Shown: positions 35,857 through 44,965, numbered from the stretch's first letter. The stretch: DNA of 59,760 bases from Chryseobacterium sp. 39-10 (GCA_001898255.1 MKTK01000024.1:1-59760); one strand, 5' to 3'. The notes: a model not told the origin generated them from the letters alone. Numbers and translations are program-made.

Positions 35857-38800
35857 TTATAAGGATATGTTAACTCCAAAGTTAAATGTCATTGGAAGCG
35901 GATAACCAAATGCAGGGGTCTCTGGGTCAATACCTGTAAAACTTTTGGATTTGATGGTCAAAAGGTTTTGAGCGCTTACATAGATTCTGAAATTCGTAAT
36001 CTTGTACTGTTCCAAAGCACTTTGAGGAATGCTGTAGCCCAATTGTACTACTCTTAGTTTCAGATAGCTTCCGTTTTCAACGTAGTAGGAGGAGAATTTG
36101 GATTCTCCGTTGCTGTCCACTGTGGTGAGTGCGGGGATATCAGAGTTAGGATTCTGTGGTGACCAAGCACTGAGTAGTCGAGTTCCTTTATTAGAGCCCA
36201 CATCATCCACACTCCAGAAATCGGTTTGGTATTTTTTTGTATTCACAACATCTACATCGCCGATGCCCTGCCAAAAGGTGGAGAAGTCGAAATTTTTGTA
36301 AGAGAAGTTGAGGTTAATACCATACATCAGCTTAGGATTTGGGTTTCCAATCCACGTTCTGTCATCATCATTAATAATACCGTCTCCATTCAAATCGGCA
36401 TACCGTATTCTACCCAGGCCTTTTCCGGATTGTGTGGCCGAGTTATCCACTTCCGCCTGTGTTCTGAAAAGTCCGTCGGCTACATAGCCATACATTGAGT
36501 TAATTGGTCTTCCGAGGATGTTATCCGTTGTTCCGTTTCCACCATAATTATTGATTACAGACTGTGGCAATGCGGTAATCTTATTGTCGTTGATGGAGAG
36601 ATTGCCGGAAATCTCGTAGCCAAATCCTCCGGATGTTTTGTTTTGGTAACCTAAAGCAACTTCAATCCCTCTGTTTTCCATGGATGCACCGTTGATCCAG
36701 CGGTTACCTCCCTCGCCAATTACAGCAAGATAGGGTGGCGACACGAGAATGTCTTTAGTGGCCTTTTTGTAAAGGTCCACACTACCTGTTAGTTTTTGAT
36801 TAAAGAATCCAAAGTCCAAACCAAGGTTTGTCTGGGTAGTTGTTTCCCATTTCAAATCATCATTTTTTGTCTGCGTAGCGATAAATCCTGAAGGCAGCAA
36901 ACCGCTTCCCACCCCGTAAAGGTCATAAGCCGTACCAAAAGAGGTTGCCCATTTTGGGTCGCCACCGGCGTAGTTAGCCATATAAAGTGAGTACACTGCT
37001 GAGTTGCTTATTTCCTGATTACCGGTTTGTCCCCATCCTGCTCTTACGCGGAGATCAGAGAAAAAGGGGATCACTTTTTCGGCAAAGCTTTCTTTGTTGA
37101 TTCTCCATCCTAATGAAAATGCAGGAAACGTTCCGTAACGGTTGTTTTTTCCAAACCGGGAAGAGCCGTCATAACGCAGTGTTGCAGAAAACAAATAGCG
37201 ACTGTCATAATCATAATTGAACTTACCGAAGTAGGAGAGTAAACTGTAAAAAGTTGAGCTGCCACCGTTGAAGGCATCGCCTGTACCGGCTTCAGGGTAC
37301 ATGTAGTCCGATGTTTCTATCAGGAATCCTTCTTTCCTCAGCCAGGTATTGTTGAAGGTGTCTTTATACATCTCCATACCACCTAGCAAATCAAAATGAT
37401 GATTTCCTGCTTTGGCGATGTATTGAGCCGTGTTGCTCCAGGTCCATTTTTCAGTATCGGACTGGTCGATGTTCACTGCATTGGTTTCGTTTTTAAGACG
37501 CCCCGATACATATTTTCTCTGCAGCATTCTCTTGTAGTAATTTGTAATATCTACGCCAAAACTTGATTTAAGTGTTAGGTTCTTTACAGGAGTCAGTTCT
37601 GCATACACATTACCAAAGAAGCGTTGATAGCGGTAGCCGTTATCTTTGTTGTATTCCAGTAGTCTCACAGGGTTCTGCCGGTCATTCATTCCTCCCACTG
37701 GTCCTCCCCAGCCAATGCCATCCACTGTATGAACGGGTATAATAGGCAAAGCCCTCAAAGCCGGATCCAGAATGCCTGGGTCCATGAGTTCGTTGGTTTT
37801 ATTGTAGGTGAAGTTTTCGCCAATTTTCAGTTTACCATCAAAGAAATTGTAAGAGGTATTTACACGGGCAGATAATCTTTTAAAGTTGGTCAGCTTCACA
37901 ATACCATCATTGTTATAATATCCTACTGAGAAGAAATACGAACCTTTATCTGAAGCACTGGACGCCGAAACGTCTAAAGAATTGGCTATACCCGTCTGCG
38001 AAACTTCATCGTACCAGTTGGTATTGCTGGCTTTTATGGTTTTGGCTGCATCCAGATATTCAGGCACATAACTGTTGTACAGCGTGGGTACACCGTTCTG
38101 CACGCCCCAATCGAAGCTGTACAAGAGGTTGTTGAGGTTTGGGTTCAATCCGTCATTAATGTTAGCTTGCCAAAGGGCTTGTCCGAATTGCTTGGCATTA
38201 AGCACCTGTGTTTTCTTTGCATATTGAGAATAGGCGGTGTAGTAATTAAGATCAATCCTCATTTTCCCTTTTTTCCCTTTCTTGGTGGTGATGATGATTA
38301 CGCCATTGGCTGCCCGGGAACCATAAATACTTGCGGAGGAAGCATCCTTCAGTACCTGCATCGTTTCAATGTCGCCGGGGTTTAGCTCATGCATACCCGC
38401 TTTTGTAGGTACCCCGTCAATAACGTACAGAGGATCGGTGTTGTTTAATGTACCAATACCACGGATCAGCACTTTTGTATTTCCACCGGAGGGGGAGCCA
38501 TCTGCAGAAATGTTAACCCCGGATACCCTTCCTTGCAAAGACTTTATAGGGTTAGCTTCGGCCTGCTTGTTCAGGTCTTTCATGTCAACAATAGATACGG
38601 CACCAGTAATATCCGCTTTCTTTTGTTTGGTATACCCAGTAACCACCACTTCGTCAATCGTCTTTTCCTTTTCGGCAGCTAAAACGATGTTGAGCATGGT
38701 TTTCTCATCCACTACCACTTGCCGGGTGTTGTAATCGGGGTAGGTAAAAACCAATGTGTATCCTTTTTTTAAGTCATTGATTTGGAAGGTACCGCTCTGG

Positions 38801-38958
38801 TCGGTTCTTGTGGTAACGCCTGTTTCGGATACAGTCACCGTTACACCACTTAGTGGTTTTTCGTTCGGTGATAGCACTTTTCCTTTCACGATCTCCTGTG
38901 CCATCATGTAAGAAAACGGAAGAAGACAAAAGGCCACTGCGATTTTATATTTCTTCAT
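35857..38958 (-). CDS. SusC/RagA TonB-linked outer-membrane transporter
   Basis: 1033 aa. Signal peptide to about MMAQ; carboxypeptidase-regulatory-like domain (21-105); TonB-box-like EKTIDEVVVTGYTKQKKADITG; plug with PLYVIDGVP, DIETMQVLKDASSASIYG and AANGVIIITTKKGKKG; 22-strand barrel ending in FNFGVNISL. Imports fructo-oligosaccharides together with SusD (inferred from the locus). Intact and of usual length. Confidence 0.95.
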   Translation of the reverse strand: MKKYKIAVAFCLLPFSYMMAQEIVKGKVLSPNEKPLSGVTVTVSETGVTTRTDQSGTFQINDLKKGYTLVFTYPDYNTRQVVVDEKTMLNIVLAAEKEKTIDEVVVTGYTKQKKADITGAVSIVDMKDLNKQAEANPIKSLQGRVSGVNISADGSPSGGNTKVLIRGIGTLNNTDPLYVIDGVPTKAGMHELNPGDIETMQVLKDASSASIYGSRAANGVIIITTKKGKKGKMRIDLNYYTAYSQYAKKTQVLNAKQFGQALWQANINDGLNPNLNNLLYSFDWGVQNGVPTLYNSYVPEYLDAAKTIKASNTNWYDEVSQTGIANSLDVSASSASDKGSYFFSVGYYNNDGIVKLTNFKRLSARVNTSYNFFDGKLKIGENFTYNKTNELMDPGILDPALRALPIIPVHTVDGIGWGGPVGGMNDRQNPVRLLEYNKDNGYRYQRFFGNVYAELTPVKNLTLKSSFGVDITNYYKRMLQRKYVSGRLKNETNAVNIDQSDTEKWTWSNTAQYIAKAGNHHFDLLGGMEMYKDTFNNTWLRKEGFLIETSDYMYPEAGTGDAFNGGSSTFYSLLSYFGKFNYDYDSRYLFSATLRYDGSSRFGKNNRYGTFPAFSLGWRINKESFAEKVIPFFSDLRVRAGWGQTGNQEISNSAVYSLYMANYAGGDPKWATSFGTAYDLYGVGSGLLPSGFIATQTKNDDLKWETTTQTNLGLDFGFFNQKLTGSVDLYKKATKDILVSPPYLAVIGEGGNRWINGASMENRGIEVALGYQNKTSGGFGYEISGNLSINDNKITALPQSVINNYGGNGTTDNILGRPINSMYGYVADGLFRTQAEVDNSATQSGKGLGRIRYADLNGDGIINDDDRTWIGNPNPKLMYGINLNFSYKNFDFSTFWQGIGDVDVVNTKKYQTDFWSVDDVGSNKGTRLLSAWSPQNPNSDIPALTTVDSNGESKFSSYYVENGSYLKLRVVQLGYSIPQSALEQYKITNFRIYVSAQNLLTIKSKSFTGIDPETPAFGYPLPMTFNFGVNISL

Positions 38959-39033
38959 AAGATATGATTTTGATTTTCTCGATTTATTTGTTTTGCTTCC
39001 GTAGAAGCGGGGGATTTTTTATTATGTGCAATT

Positions 39034-40590
39034 CTACTTGGTCAGCAGTTCATGCGCATTCATTTTCAAGGTGCCTGTTTGGGTATCAGTAGCCAAGGTA
39101 AGTTCAGAGAAGTTTTCATTAGGGAAGAAAATTTCGGTGAGTACTTTTTCGCCGTCGTTAAAGAAGATTTCTATGGATGTCTTATCGATAAGCAGCTTCA
39201 TTTTTGCATTGGCAAAGGCCTTATTGAGCGGTGCTTTGGTTATCGGCGTAGCATAATGATTTCCAAAACCTGTTTTCCCGGATTGGCTGCGGTCTATGAA
39301 AAGTTCTTTTGCTGTATTATCTATACCGAAAACCAGTTTCTCGCCCAGAGCGTTTTTAAGCATAAAAGTGTATTTGCCGGCTGTCATTTTCTTTAAATCC
39401 AGATCTAAAACGGCTTTGGTAAGATCCATGTCCGATTTCGTGAGCAGTTGATTTTCAGATGTAAGTGTAATTGTTTTTTTAATTGATTTGCCTTCATAAC
39501 TTTTCAGTTGAGAAACCGGAACGTTTTTGAGGATATAACCCTCTTTTGTTCTTTTAAGCGATACTTCCCTTGCCATCGTCATTGCGCTTCTCCATCCTTC
39601 TGTAGGTACTTCCTGTGCATATTCCCAATTGCTCATCCAACCGATAATCACCCGCTTGCCCTCTGGCACATTATCAAAGGAAACACTTGCATAGTTGTCT
39701 TTTCCCCAATCCAGCCACGCTGCTTTATCTTTCAGAAGCTGCTTGGTGAACAATTCATCCAATTTGAAAGTTTTGCCATCAAAATCTCCAACAAAATACT
39801 GACCGGCAGAGCCCATATTGGGGCCCCCGGGATTAATGTTCATAATCAGCACCCATTTTTCCTCGTTGGTACCTTCCACTTTTATGGGGAAAAGGTCTGG
39901 GCATTCCCAAACGCCGCCGTGTCCACCTACATCTTTACCAAATTCCGATTGAAAGCTCCAGCTTTTAAGATCTTTGGAGCTATAGAGATGCGCTCTATCC
40001 TGTGCTGCCAAAACCATGATCCACTGTTTCCTTTTCACGTCCCAGAATACTTTCGGGTCGCGGAAGTCACGGATGCCGGGGTTGTTAAGCACCGGATTTG
40101 CACTGTATTTTGTCCAGGTTTTGCTGTTATCAAGAGAATAAGCGATTCCCTGAGATTCTACGTCTATTTTTCCGTCTTTCTCACGGTTCGGGTTATGGTA
40201 GGTATAAACGGCCACAACAGGACTGTTCTTGGCATCTCCGAAGCCCGAAGTATTGTTTTTATCTACCACCGCACTTCCGGAGAAAATGTATCCTAATTCG
40301 TCAGGATAAAGCGCAATTTTCTGTTCTTCCCATTTTACCAAATCTTTGCTGGTGGCGTGTCCCCAATGCATTGGTCCCCACTTGTTCCCATCCGGATAAT
40401 ACTGGAAAAACAAGTGATATACGCCATCTTTATAATAAAGTCCGTTGGGGTCATTCATCCATCCTTTCTTAGGGCTAAAGTGGAAATGGGGTCGATAGAG
40501 CTGCTCTTCCGTAGGTTTCGCTTCCGTTTGAGCATGAAGTCCGGATTGTAGAGTAGCGGCAATAATAAGGGCTGACATTATTTTTTTCAT
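39034..40590 (-). CDS. GH32 fructanase (levanase/inulinase type), exported
   Basis: 518 aa, signal peptide ending GLHAQ, no lipobox. Canonical GH32 triad: nucleophile Asp47 in WMNDPNG (44-50), RDP (177-179) as transition-state stabiliser, acid/base Glu229 in WECPDLF. Beta-propeller to about 350, then the C-terminal sandwich (IEIFFNDGEKVLTEIFFPNE). Hydrolyses beta-fructosides, probably exo-acting in the periplasm and releasing fructose for the MFS porter. Exo versus endo and levan versus inulin cannot be read from sequence alone. Confidence 0.94.
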   Translation of the reverse strand: MKKIMSALIIAATLQSGLHAQTEAKPTEEQLYRPHFHFSPKKGWMNDPNGLYYKDGVYHLFFQYYPDGNKWGPMHWGHATSKDLVKWEEQKIALYPDELGYIFSGSAVVDKNNTSGFGDAKNSPVVAVYTYHNPNREKDGKIDVESQGIAYSLDNSKTWTKYSANPVLNNPGIRDFRDPKVFWDVKRKQWIMVLAAQDRAHLYSSKDLKSWSFQSEFGKDVGGHGGVWECPDLFPIKVEGTNEEKWVLIMNINPGGPNMGSAGQYFVGDFDGKTFKLDELFTKQLLKDKAAWLDWGKDNYASVSFDNVPEGKRVIIGWMSNWEYAQEVPTEGWRSAMTMAREVSLKRTKEGYILKNVPVSQLKSYEGKSIKKTITLTSENQLLTKSDMDLTKAVLDLDLKKMTAGKYTFMLKNALGEKLVFGIDNTAKELFIDRSQSGKTGFGNHYATPITKAPLNKAFANAKMKLLIDKTSIEIFFNDGEKVLTEIFFPNENFSELTLATDTQTGTLKMNAHELLTK

Positions 40591-40661
40591 TATAATTATT
40601 TTACTATTTGCATCATGTTGTCCACATGAAGCTGATCTTATTTTTTGTTTACTGTAGCGTT

Positions 40662-41975
40662 TTAGGGTTGGCTTAAGGTTTTGCTTAGTTTTTCTAATGA
40701 GATACCCTTTGTTTCCGGCATCATAAAAATTACAAACAGCAATTGGAAAACCATGGCGATGGTGAAAATCAAAAATACAGTGCCGGCGCCAATGGTAGAA
40801 AACAGAGTAGGGATGAGCGACGGAATAATGGCAGCTAAAACCCAGTGGGTAGTGCTTCCAAATGCCTGTCCCGATGCACGAAGATGGTTCGGGAAGATCT
40901 CAGAAATGAACACCCAAATAACTGTACCCTGACCAATGGCATGCGATGCAATGAACAGGAATAAGAAAATGGGGATCGCCAAGCCAGACCAATGGAAGTA
41001 AAATGCCATAGAAACCAAACTCAAAGAAATGATATAACCGATGGAACCAATAAACATCAATGTTTTTCTACCCACTTTATCAATCAGGTTAACGCCTACA
41101 AGGGTAAAAACCATATTCACGATCCCAATCCCTATGCTGCTGAGCAATGCAGTTTTCTCACCCAATCCGGCTTCTCCAAAGATCCTTGGGGCATAGTACA
41201 AAAATGCGTTGATACCCGACATCTGGTTGAAAAATGCCACCAAGAAAGCCAGCATCAACGGAAATCGGTATTTCTTCATAAAGATATTTTCTTTGGGCGA
41301 ATCGGCCTGGTCATCTTCCATCTGTGCAATAAGGGTGTCAGAATCTTGATCCGGGCTTACGACTTTCATCACTTTTTTGGCTTCTTCTATTTTGTTTTTG
41401 GAGACAAGCCATCTTGGACTTTCAGGAATGCTGAACACACATAAAGTGTAGATTGTTGCGGGAATGGCCTGTACGCCCAGCATCCATCGCCAGTCGTTAT
41501 CGCCAATTCCACTAAGGAGGTAATTAGATAAAAAGGCAACCAAAATGCCTAACACAATATTGAATTGGTATAGAGAGACCAGTCTGCCACGGTCTTTGGC
41601 CGGAGCAATTTCAGAGATATACGCTGGCGCAGCAATGGTTGATGCACCAACGCCAAGGCCACCCATGAATCGGAAAAAAGCAAACATATAAGGATCCGTA
41701 GAAAGTGCGGTGCCTATTGCAGAAAGTGCATATAAAACACCAATGGCCAGTAAAGTTTTTTTACGGCCAAACTTGTTGGTGGGGATACCCCCAAAAATGG
41801 CACCAATAACGGTTCCCCACAATGCCATTCCCATAACCACCGCACCGTGGAATGCGTCGGAACTTTGCCATAATGCCTGTAGTTTTTTATCGGCTCCGGA
41901 AATCACCACGACATCAAAACCGAAAAGAAATCCTGCTAAAGCTGCTGTGATAGACCACATTACAATTCTATTCAT
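40662..41975 (-). CDS. MFS sugar porter (SP family), first gene of the fructan operon
   Basis: 437 aa, 12 membrane segments. SP-family marks: FGFDVVVISGADK (TM1), NKFGRKKTLL (loop 2-3), MGGLGVGASTIAAPAYISEIAPAKDRGRLVSLYQ, PESPRWLVSKNK (after TM6), LIDKVGRKTLM and PETKGISLEKL (end). Carries hexose into the cytoplasm, likely fructose by context. The leader upstream holds a TAnnTTTG box (42059) and the shared operator-like motif (42150). Confidence 0.94.
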   Translation of the reverse strand: MNRIVMWSITAALAGFLFGFDVVVISGADKKLQALWQSSDAFHGAVVMGMALWGTVIGAIFGGIPTNKFGRKKTLLAIGVLYALSAIGTALSTDPYMFAFFRFMGGLGVGASTIAAPAYISEIAPAKDRGRLVSLYQFNIVLGILVAFLSNYLLSGIGDNDWRWMLGVQAIPATIYTLCVFSIPESPRWLVSKNKIEEAKKVMKVVSPDQDSDTLIAQMEDDQADSPKENIFMKKYRFPLMLAFLVAFFNQMSGINAFLYYAPRIFGEAGLGEKTALLSSIGIGIVNMVFTLVGVNLIDKVGRKTLMFIGSIGYIISLSLVSMAFYFHWSGLAIPIFLFLFIASHAIGQGTVIWVFISEIFPNHLRASGQAFGSTTHWVLAAIIPSLIPTLFSTIGAGTVFLIFTIAMVFQLLFVIFMMPETKGISLEKLSKTLSQP

Positions 41976-42058
41976 CTGTTGTAAATATTTATTTGTTTGT
42001 GGCTAATATATCCCGAGTGCCGCATGCGAGGGTCTAAATATGTAACAAAATATTTCAC

Positions 42059-42066
42059 CAAAGTTA
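42059..42066 (-). promoter_or_regulatory. -7 box of the fructan operon
   Basis: TAACTTTG on -, 84 bases before the MFS start codon, giving a leader of roughly 75 bases. A -33 TTG is not clear, which would fit a promoter needing an activator such as the HTCS. Confidence 0.5.
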
Positions 42067-42149
42067 ACTGGATGTTAACGGGATATAAAACACTGTGGGT
42101 CAATATGATACATTTGTCATGTTTTTGAAATATATAATTATGTTTCAAA

Positions 42150-42181
42150 AATGTAACATCGTTTTATAGCTATGTTACATT
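42150..42181. promoter_or_regulatory. operator-like motif of the fructan operon
   Basis: Perfect inverted repeat AATGTAACAT - 12 nt - ATGTTACATT. Within it, TTTTATAGCTATGTTACAT (42162-42180) matches TTTTATAACTGATGTAACAT at 48470-48489 upstream of the T9SS DUF4960 gene, with GTAAC/GTTAC at the far end of both. A binding site for the AraC domain of the HTCS is the natural candidate (inference). Confidence 0.6.
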
Positions 42182-42784
42182 GTTTTTATAACCTTTAAAC
42201 CAGATGGTGATTTTTTAGAGGTGCCTATGCCGCCAGAAAACCAATGTGAAATTTTAAAAGTAAGGATTTCGGAATTTTATTAGCAAGTTGAGTTACCTAC
42301 CAGCATTCTTTTCATTTAAAAGGTATTTTCATAAGGGTAAAACAGAACAGCGGGCTTTTTGGAGTAACCTTATCAATAGAGCGCAGTATTTCCGTTAGTT
42401 ACACGCTTACACTCTTGCTTAATGAAGCTTTATCTACTGATCATCATAGAAAAGAATGCTCTTGTTGATGCGATGCCTGTATTAGTTCTTGGTTCCTCAT
42501 GCATGCAAAACCTTGCTCTAGAAAAAAGTGAATAGTGTACAGTCACTATTATTTATTCGCCATTCCTTTGTAACAAGGGTATTTTTATAGGCCCATTTTA
42601 TAAAACAAAGGGTACACTTCCGAACTACAGCCCTTATTGGCCTTAAAGTTGACAAAGATATTTGTGGCAAACCTATCTTTGTGTTCATCTGCAAGATGCC
42701 GCGTATTGGTAAGTTTATGGCATAATACTGCGTGTGGTGTAAGGGTGTCATCTTGTGGGTAGGGTGATTGAAATCGCTGTATTA
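42182..42784. other. intergenic region without a recognised gene
   Basis: Lies between the fructan operon and the DUF6266 gene. At 42518-42788 there are overlapping open frames on - of 67-77 codons with no similarity I recognise and no ribosome-binding context; on + the same stretch reads as a short coherent peptide before a stop. It may be a gene remnant or 3' flank of the DUF6266 unit. Confidence 0.4.
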
Positions 42785-42815
42785 ACAAAAAAAATCCACT
42801 CTGCGAGTGGACTTT
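42785..42815 (-). terminator. terminator of the DUF6266 gene
   Basis: On -: AGTCCACTC - GCA - GAGTGGATT followed by T7, directly at the 3' end of the gene. Confidence 0.85.
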
Positions 42816-42819
42816 TCTG

Positions 42820-43461
42820 TTAATTTACTTGGTGTTGCCCAAGGTAGAAACTGGTGGAAGCAGCGGTCTGTTTCTCATTGTTGAGAAAGGCGTAGACTTC
42901 TACTGTTTTCCCAAGGCAATACGCCGGGAGTGTGACCTCCGCTATCAGGTCGGAGCGCATCACAACGGCCTCAAAAATCTCCCAGTTGCTCAGCTCCTCA
43001 CAGTAGCACACGATGCTTACCTGGTCGGTAGCCGCAGCATTGCCCTGCGTACTGTTGTCTTCCCATTCCAGATGCAGCACGCCACCTGGCTGTGTGCTGA
43101 GCACCGCATTCTGAAAGCTGGTGACATCCCCTTTGGTAATCAGTACCTTGTTGTAGATCAACGCTGGGATGCCGGCGACCTCTTGTATCGTCTCATTGAT
43201 GGTGTAAGATACCGCCAGGTTAACCCGGGATTTTGCCCCGCTTTCCAATCCAAAATACCTAGACTGGATGCCTTTGATAGGTTGCAGAAAGCTCACTGCC
43301 AATTTGAATTTCATCTGCTGCATCAGTTGCTTCTCGGTTGGATTGTGTTGCTTAATCTTCGGACGGCTTCTGATGATGTCTTTGCCACGCCAGTTGGCGC
43401 CTACTACTGTTCCTACTTTTCCTGAGAATCCGCCTAGGATTCCTTTGTTTAATGTTGCCAT
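42820..43461 (-). CDS. DUF6266 family protein
   Basis: 213 aa. The N-terminus MATLNKGILGGFSGKVGTVV and ANWRGKDIIRSRPKIK are diagnostic of this Bacteroidota family; the family has no known function. After a basic helical stretch (PTEKQLMQQMKFKLAVSFLQ) the rest is beta-rich (LHLEWEDNSTQGNAAATDQVSIVCYC, VYAFLNNEKQTAASTSFYLG). No signal peptide. Such genes are usually scattered in accessory regions. Here it lies between the fructan operon and a HTH gene, with a tandem direct repeat upstream (43524-43557). Confidence 0.85.
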   Translation of the reverse strand: MATLNKGILGGFSGKVGTVVGANWRGKDIIRSRPKIKQHNPTEKQLMQQMKFKLAVSFLQPIKGIQSRYFGLESGAKSRVNLAVSYTINETIQEVAGIPALIYNKVLITKGDVTSFQNAVLSTQPGGVLHLEWEDNSTQGNAAATDQVSIVCYCEELSNWEIFEAVVMRSDLIAEVTLPAYCLGKTVEVYAFLNNEKQTAASTSFYLGQHQVN

Positions 43462-43523
43462 GAATTTTATTTTTTATGGTTATCGAGACGAAGATATGGC
43501 AGAAAAATACAGCTTGTACACCC

Positions 43524-43557
43524 CTGACTGGTTTTGAATGATTCTGACTGGTTTTGA
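43524..43557. repeat. tandem 14-bp direct repeat upstream of the DUF6266 gene
   Basis: CTGACTGGTTTTGA at 43524-43537 and again at 43544-43557, period 20 bp (about two helical turns), 63-96 bases before the DUF6266 start codon. The spacing would place two protein copies on one face of the DNA. Confidence 0.6.
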
Positions 43558-43604
43558 CCGTGTAGCGTTACAGTTTCTTCGATAATGGTTCGGGTATTCC
43601 ATTG

Positions 43605-43642
43605 TTTTTCTTCGGAAAAAAATTTTTTTTTCCGAAGAAAAA
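43605..43642. terminator. long perfect hairpin, probable terminator of the HTH gene
   Basis: 18-bp arms (TTTTTCTTCGGAAAAAAA and its complement) separated by 2 bases. On - it lies 184 bases past the HTH stop. The GC core CTTCGG/CCGAAG with A/T runs inside and outside is unusual; it can also extrude as a cruciform. Confidence 0.6.
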
Positions 43643-43825
43643 CCGAAGTACAGTCGAAGAATGGTGCTGCTTTAAAAATAGGGCATAAGGTATTATCCCT
43701 CACCATTGGATGCTTTATGCCAAAGGTCGTCACCGCTGTTATGGGAGGATAGGGCTCAGCTCGGTATGATGATAAAGAAAGTACTATTCGGAAATCTGTT
43801 GCAAAGCGCAACAGTCCTGATGGGG

Positions 43826-44086
43826 CTAGTGCAGCAGGTCTTCTATGGATTGACGAGAATAGTAAAACCTGCCACCCAGCTTGATGTACTTTATCTTTTC
43901 ATTTTGCCTTAACCGGTAAATGGAGCTGTCGCTAAGATGATAGCGCTGTTTCAGGTCGGCATTGTCCAGCAGATCAGGGGGCGAGTTCTTTTTGCTTAAA
44001 TTGTCTAGCAGGTCGATAATTTTGTGCAGTAAAGCAATCGATAGGGGCTCACCCGATTGGGGAGCATTCATTTGGTTTTTCATCAT
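43826..44086 (-). CDS. HTH protein of the excisionase/HTH_17 type
   Basis: 86 aa. The C-terminal winged HTH reads LKQRYHLSDSSIYRLRQNEK then IKYIKLGGRFYYSRQSIEDLL, the MerR/Xis-like pattern of small DNA-binding proteins that accompany mobile elements in Bacteroidota. The N-terminal 35 residues are helical and not conserved to my knowledge. No integrase is nearby. Its promoter carries a perfect palindrome at the expected transcript start (44112-44130), suggesting autoregulation. Confidence 0.85.
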   Translation of the reverse strand: MMKNQMNAPQSGEPLSIALLHKIIDLLDNLSKKNSPPDLLDNADLKQRYHLSDSSIYRLRQNEKIKYIKLGGRFYYSRQSIEDLLH

Positions 44087-44111
44087 TGTTGGTTTTTAGT
44101 TTTTAGTTCTG

Positions 44112-44130
44112 AATATAAGTGACTTATATT
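44112..44130. promoter_or_regulatory. palindromic operator candidate at the HTH gene transcript start
   Basis: AATATAAGT-G-ACTTATATT, perfect 9-bp arms with a single central base, starting 1 base downstream of the -7 box. A repressor bound here would block initiation. Confidence 0.6.
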
Positions 44131-44131
44131 T

Positions 44132-44139
44132 CAAAGCTA
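44132..44139 (-). promoter_or_regulatory. -7 box of the HTH gene
   Basis: TAGCTTTG on - matches TAnnTTTG, 46 bases before the start codon. Confidence 0.55.
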
Positions 44140-44344
44140 AAGTTATATATATTATTTAGAACCATCAAATAATAAGAGGTAAATAATTTTTCAGGTCTAT
44201 TATCTTTTGAGGGATCAGTAATAATAAATTTGTACAACTGCGCATCCACCGAGGGTGATGGAGGTCATTAGGAAAGATGCTCCACATGCTTTAGGTTAAG
44301 CTAAAACAAAAAGGAATTAGAATAAATGTATTGCTATTTTTGCT

Positions 44345-44857
44345 CTACTTTACATCGTTTAGCTTTTTCCATTTCCGTATTCTTGCCCGTGCATTGGTGT
44401 AAGGAGAGGACGTGTTGAATTGTATCATTCTGCCCAATGTCCATTTGTCGTACCAGCTGACTTCATAAAGTTCCTTGTTGGATTTTCTTTGAACCAATTC
44501 TAGCAGCTGATGTACCGTCTCATCCAACAATGTTTTAAGTTCTTCAAAATGGTAACTTTGGTAATCCCGATAGAATTTTTGCGCTAGTTTTCCCAGTTCA
44601 TTCCATTTATATCCTGTTTCCGGGAAGTCGGGTTCTTCACCTTTGGCTTTTTTCTCGTTCCAGTAAAGCACCAGTTTTCCCCAGCCAATGAGGTAAGAAA
44701 GCAGGTTGTTGATGCTCATTGATGTTTCTTTGGCGTGTCCTTCAAGTGTGTGAAGCGTAGCCACATCTGCCGGAATAGTCGCCAGTTCTGTTTTTAGCTT
44801 ACTGTAATTGGTTTCTATTGCTTTTATTAATTCTTCTTTTGTTGTGGGGACTGCCAT
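44345..44857 (-). CDS. ClbS/DfsB family four-helix bundle protein
   Basis: 170 aa of the DUF1706 family. The E. coli member ClbS protects against colibactin by opening its cyclopropane; family members otherwise have unknown targets. Visible: TKEELIKAIETNYSKLKTEL, LLSYLIGWGKLVLYWNEKKAKGEEPDFPETGYKWNELG, YDKWTLGRMIQFNTSSPYTNARARIRKWKK. No colibactin-type cluster is in the window, so a specific role is not claimed. A promoter box TACCTTTG lies at 44904-44911. Confidence 0.9.
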   Translation of the reverse strand: MAVPTTKEELIKAIETNYSKLKTELATIPADVATLHTLEGHAKETSMSINNLLSYLIGWGKLVLYWNEKKAKGEEPDFPETGYKWNELGKLAQKFYRDYQSYHFEELKTLLDETVHQLLELVQRKSNKELYEVSWYDKWTLGRMIQFNTSSPYTNARARIRKWKKLNDVK

Positions 44858-44903
44858 TGTTATTATTGATTAAATGACTGATTTTCGGGAAAATTGTGTT
44901 GTT

Positions 44904-44911
44904 CAAAGGTA
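44904..44911 (-). promoter_or_regulatory. -7 box of the ClbS-like gene
   Basis: TACCTTTG on -, 47 bases before the start codon. Confidence 0.5.
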
Positions 44912-44965
44912 AAGAACATGTGTGGGAAATAGAAATAATCATTGCTATTCCTTAATTGATATTTG

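Noticed and set aside
39508..40296. 262-codon open frame on + inside the GH32 gene
   Set aside because: Antisense to a gene with all GH32 motifs; no family resemblance of its own.
43467..43811. 114-codon frame on - between DUF6266 and the HTH gene
   Set aside because: Runs through the long hairpin and the tandem repeats; no promoter box at its start and no family resemblance.
43826..44086. Integrative element or prophage marked by the HTH gene
   Set aside because: No integrase, relaxase, replication or phage structural gene is nearby, and no att-like direct repeats were found around it.
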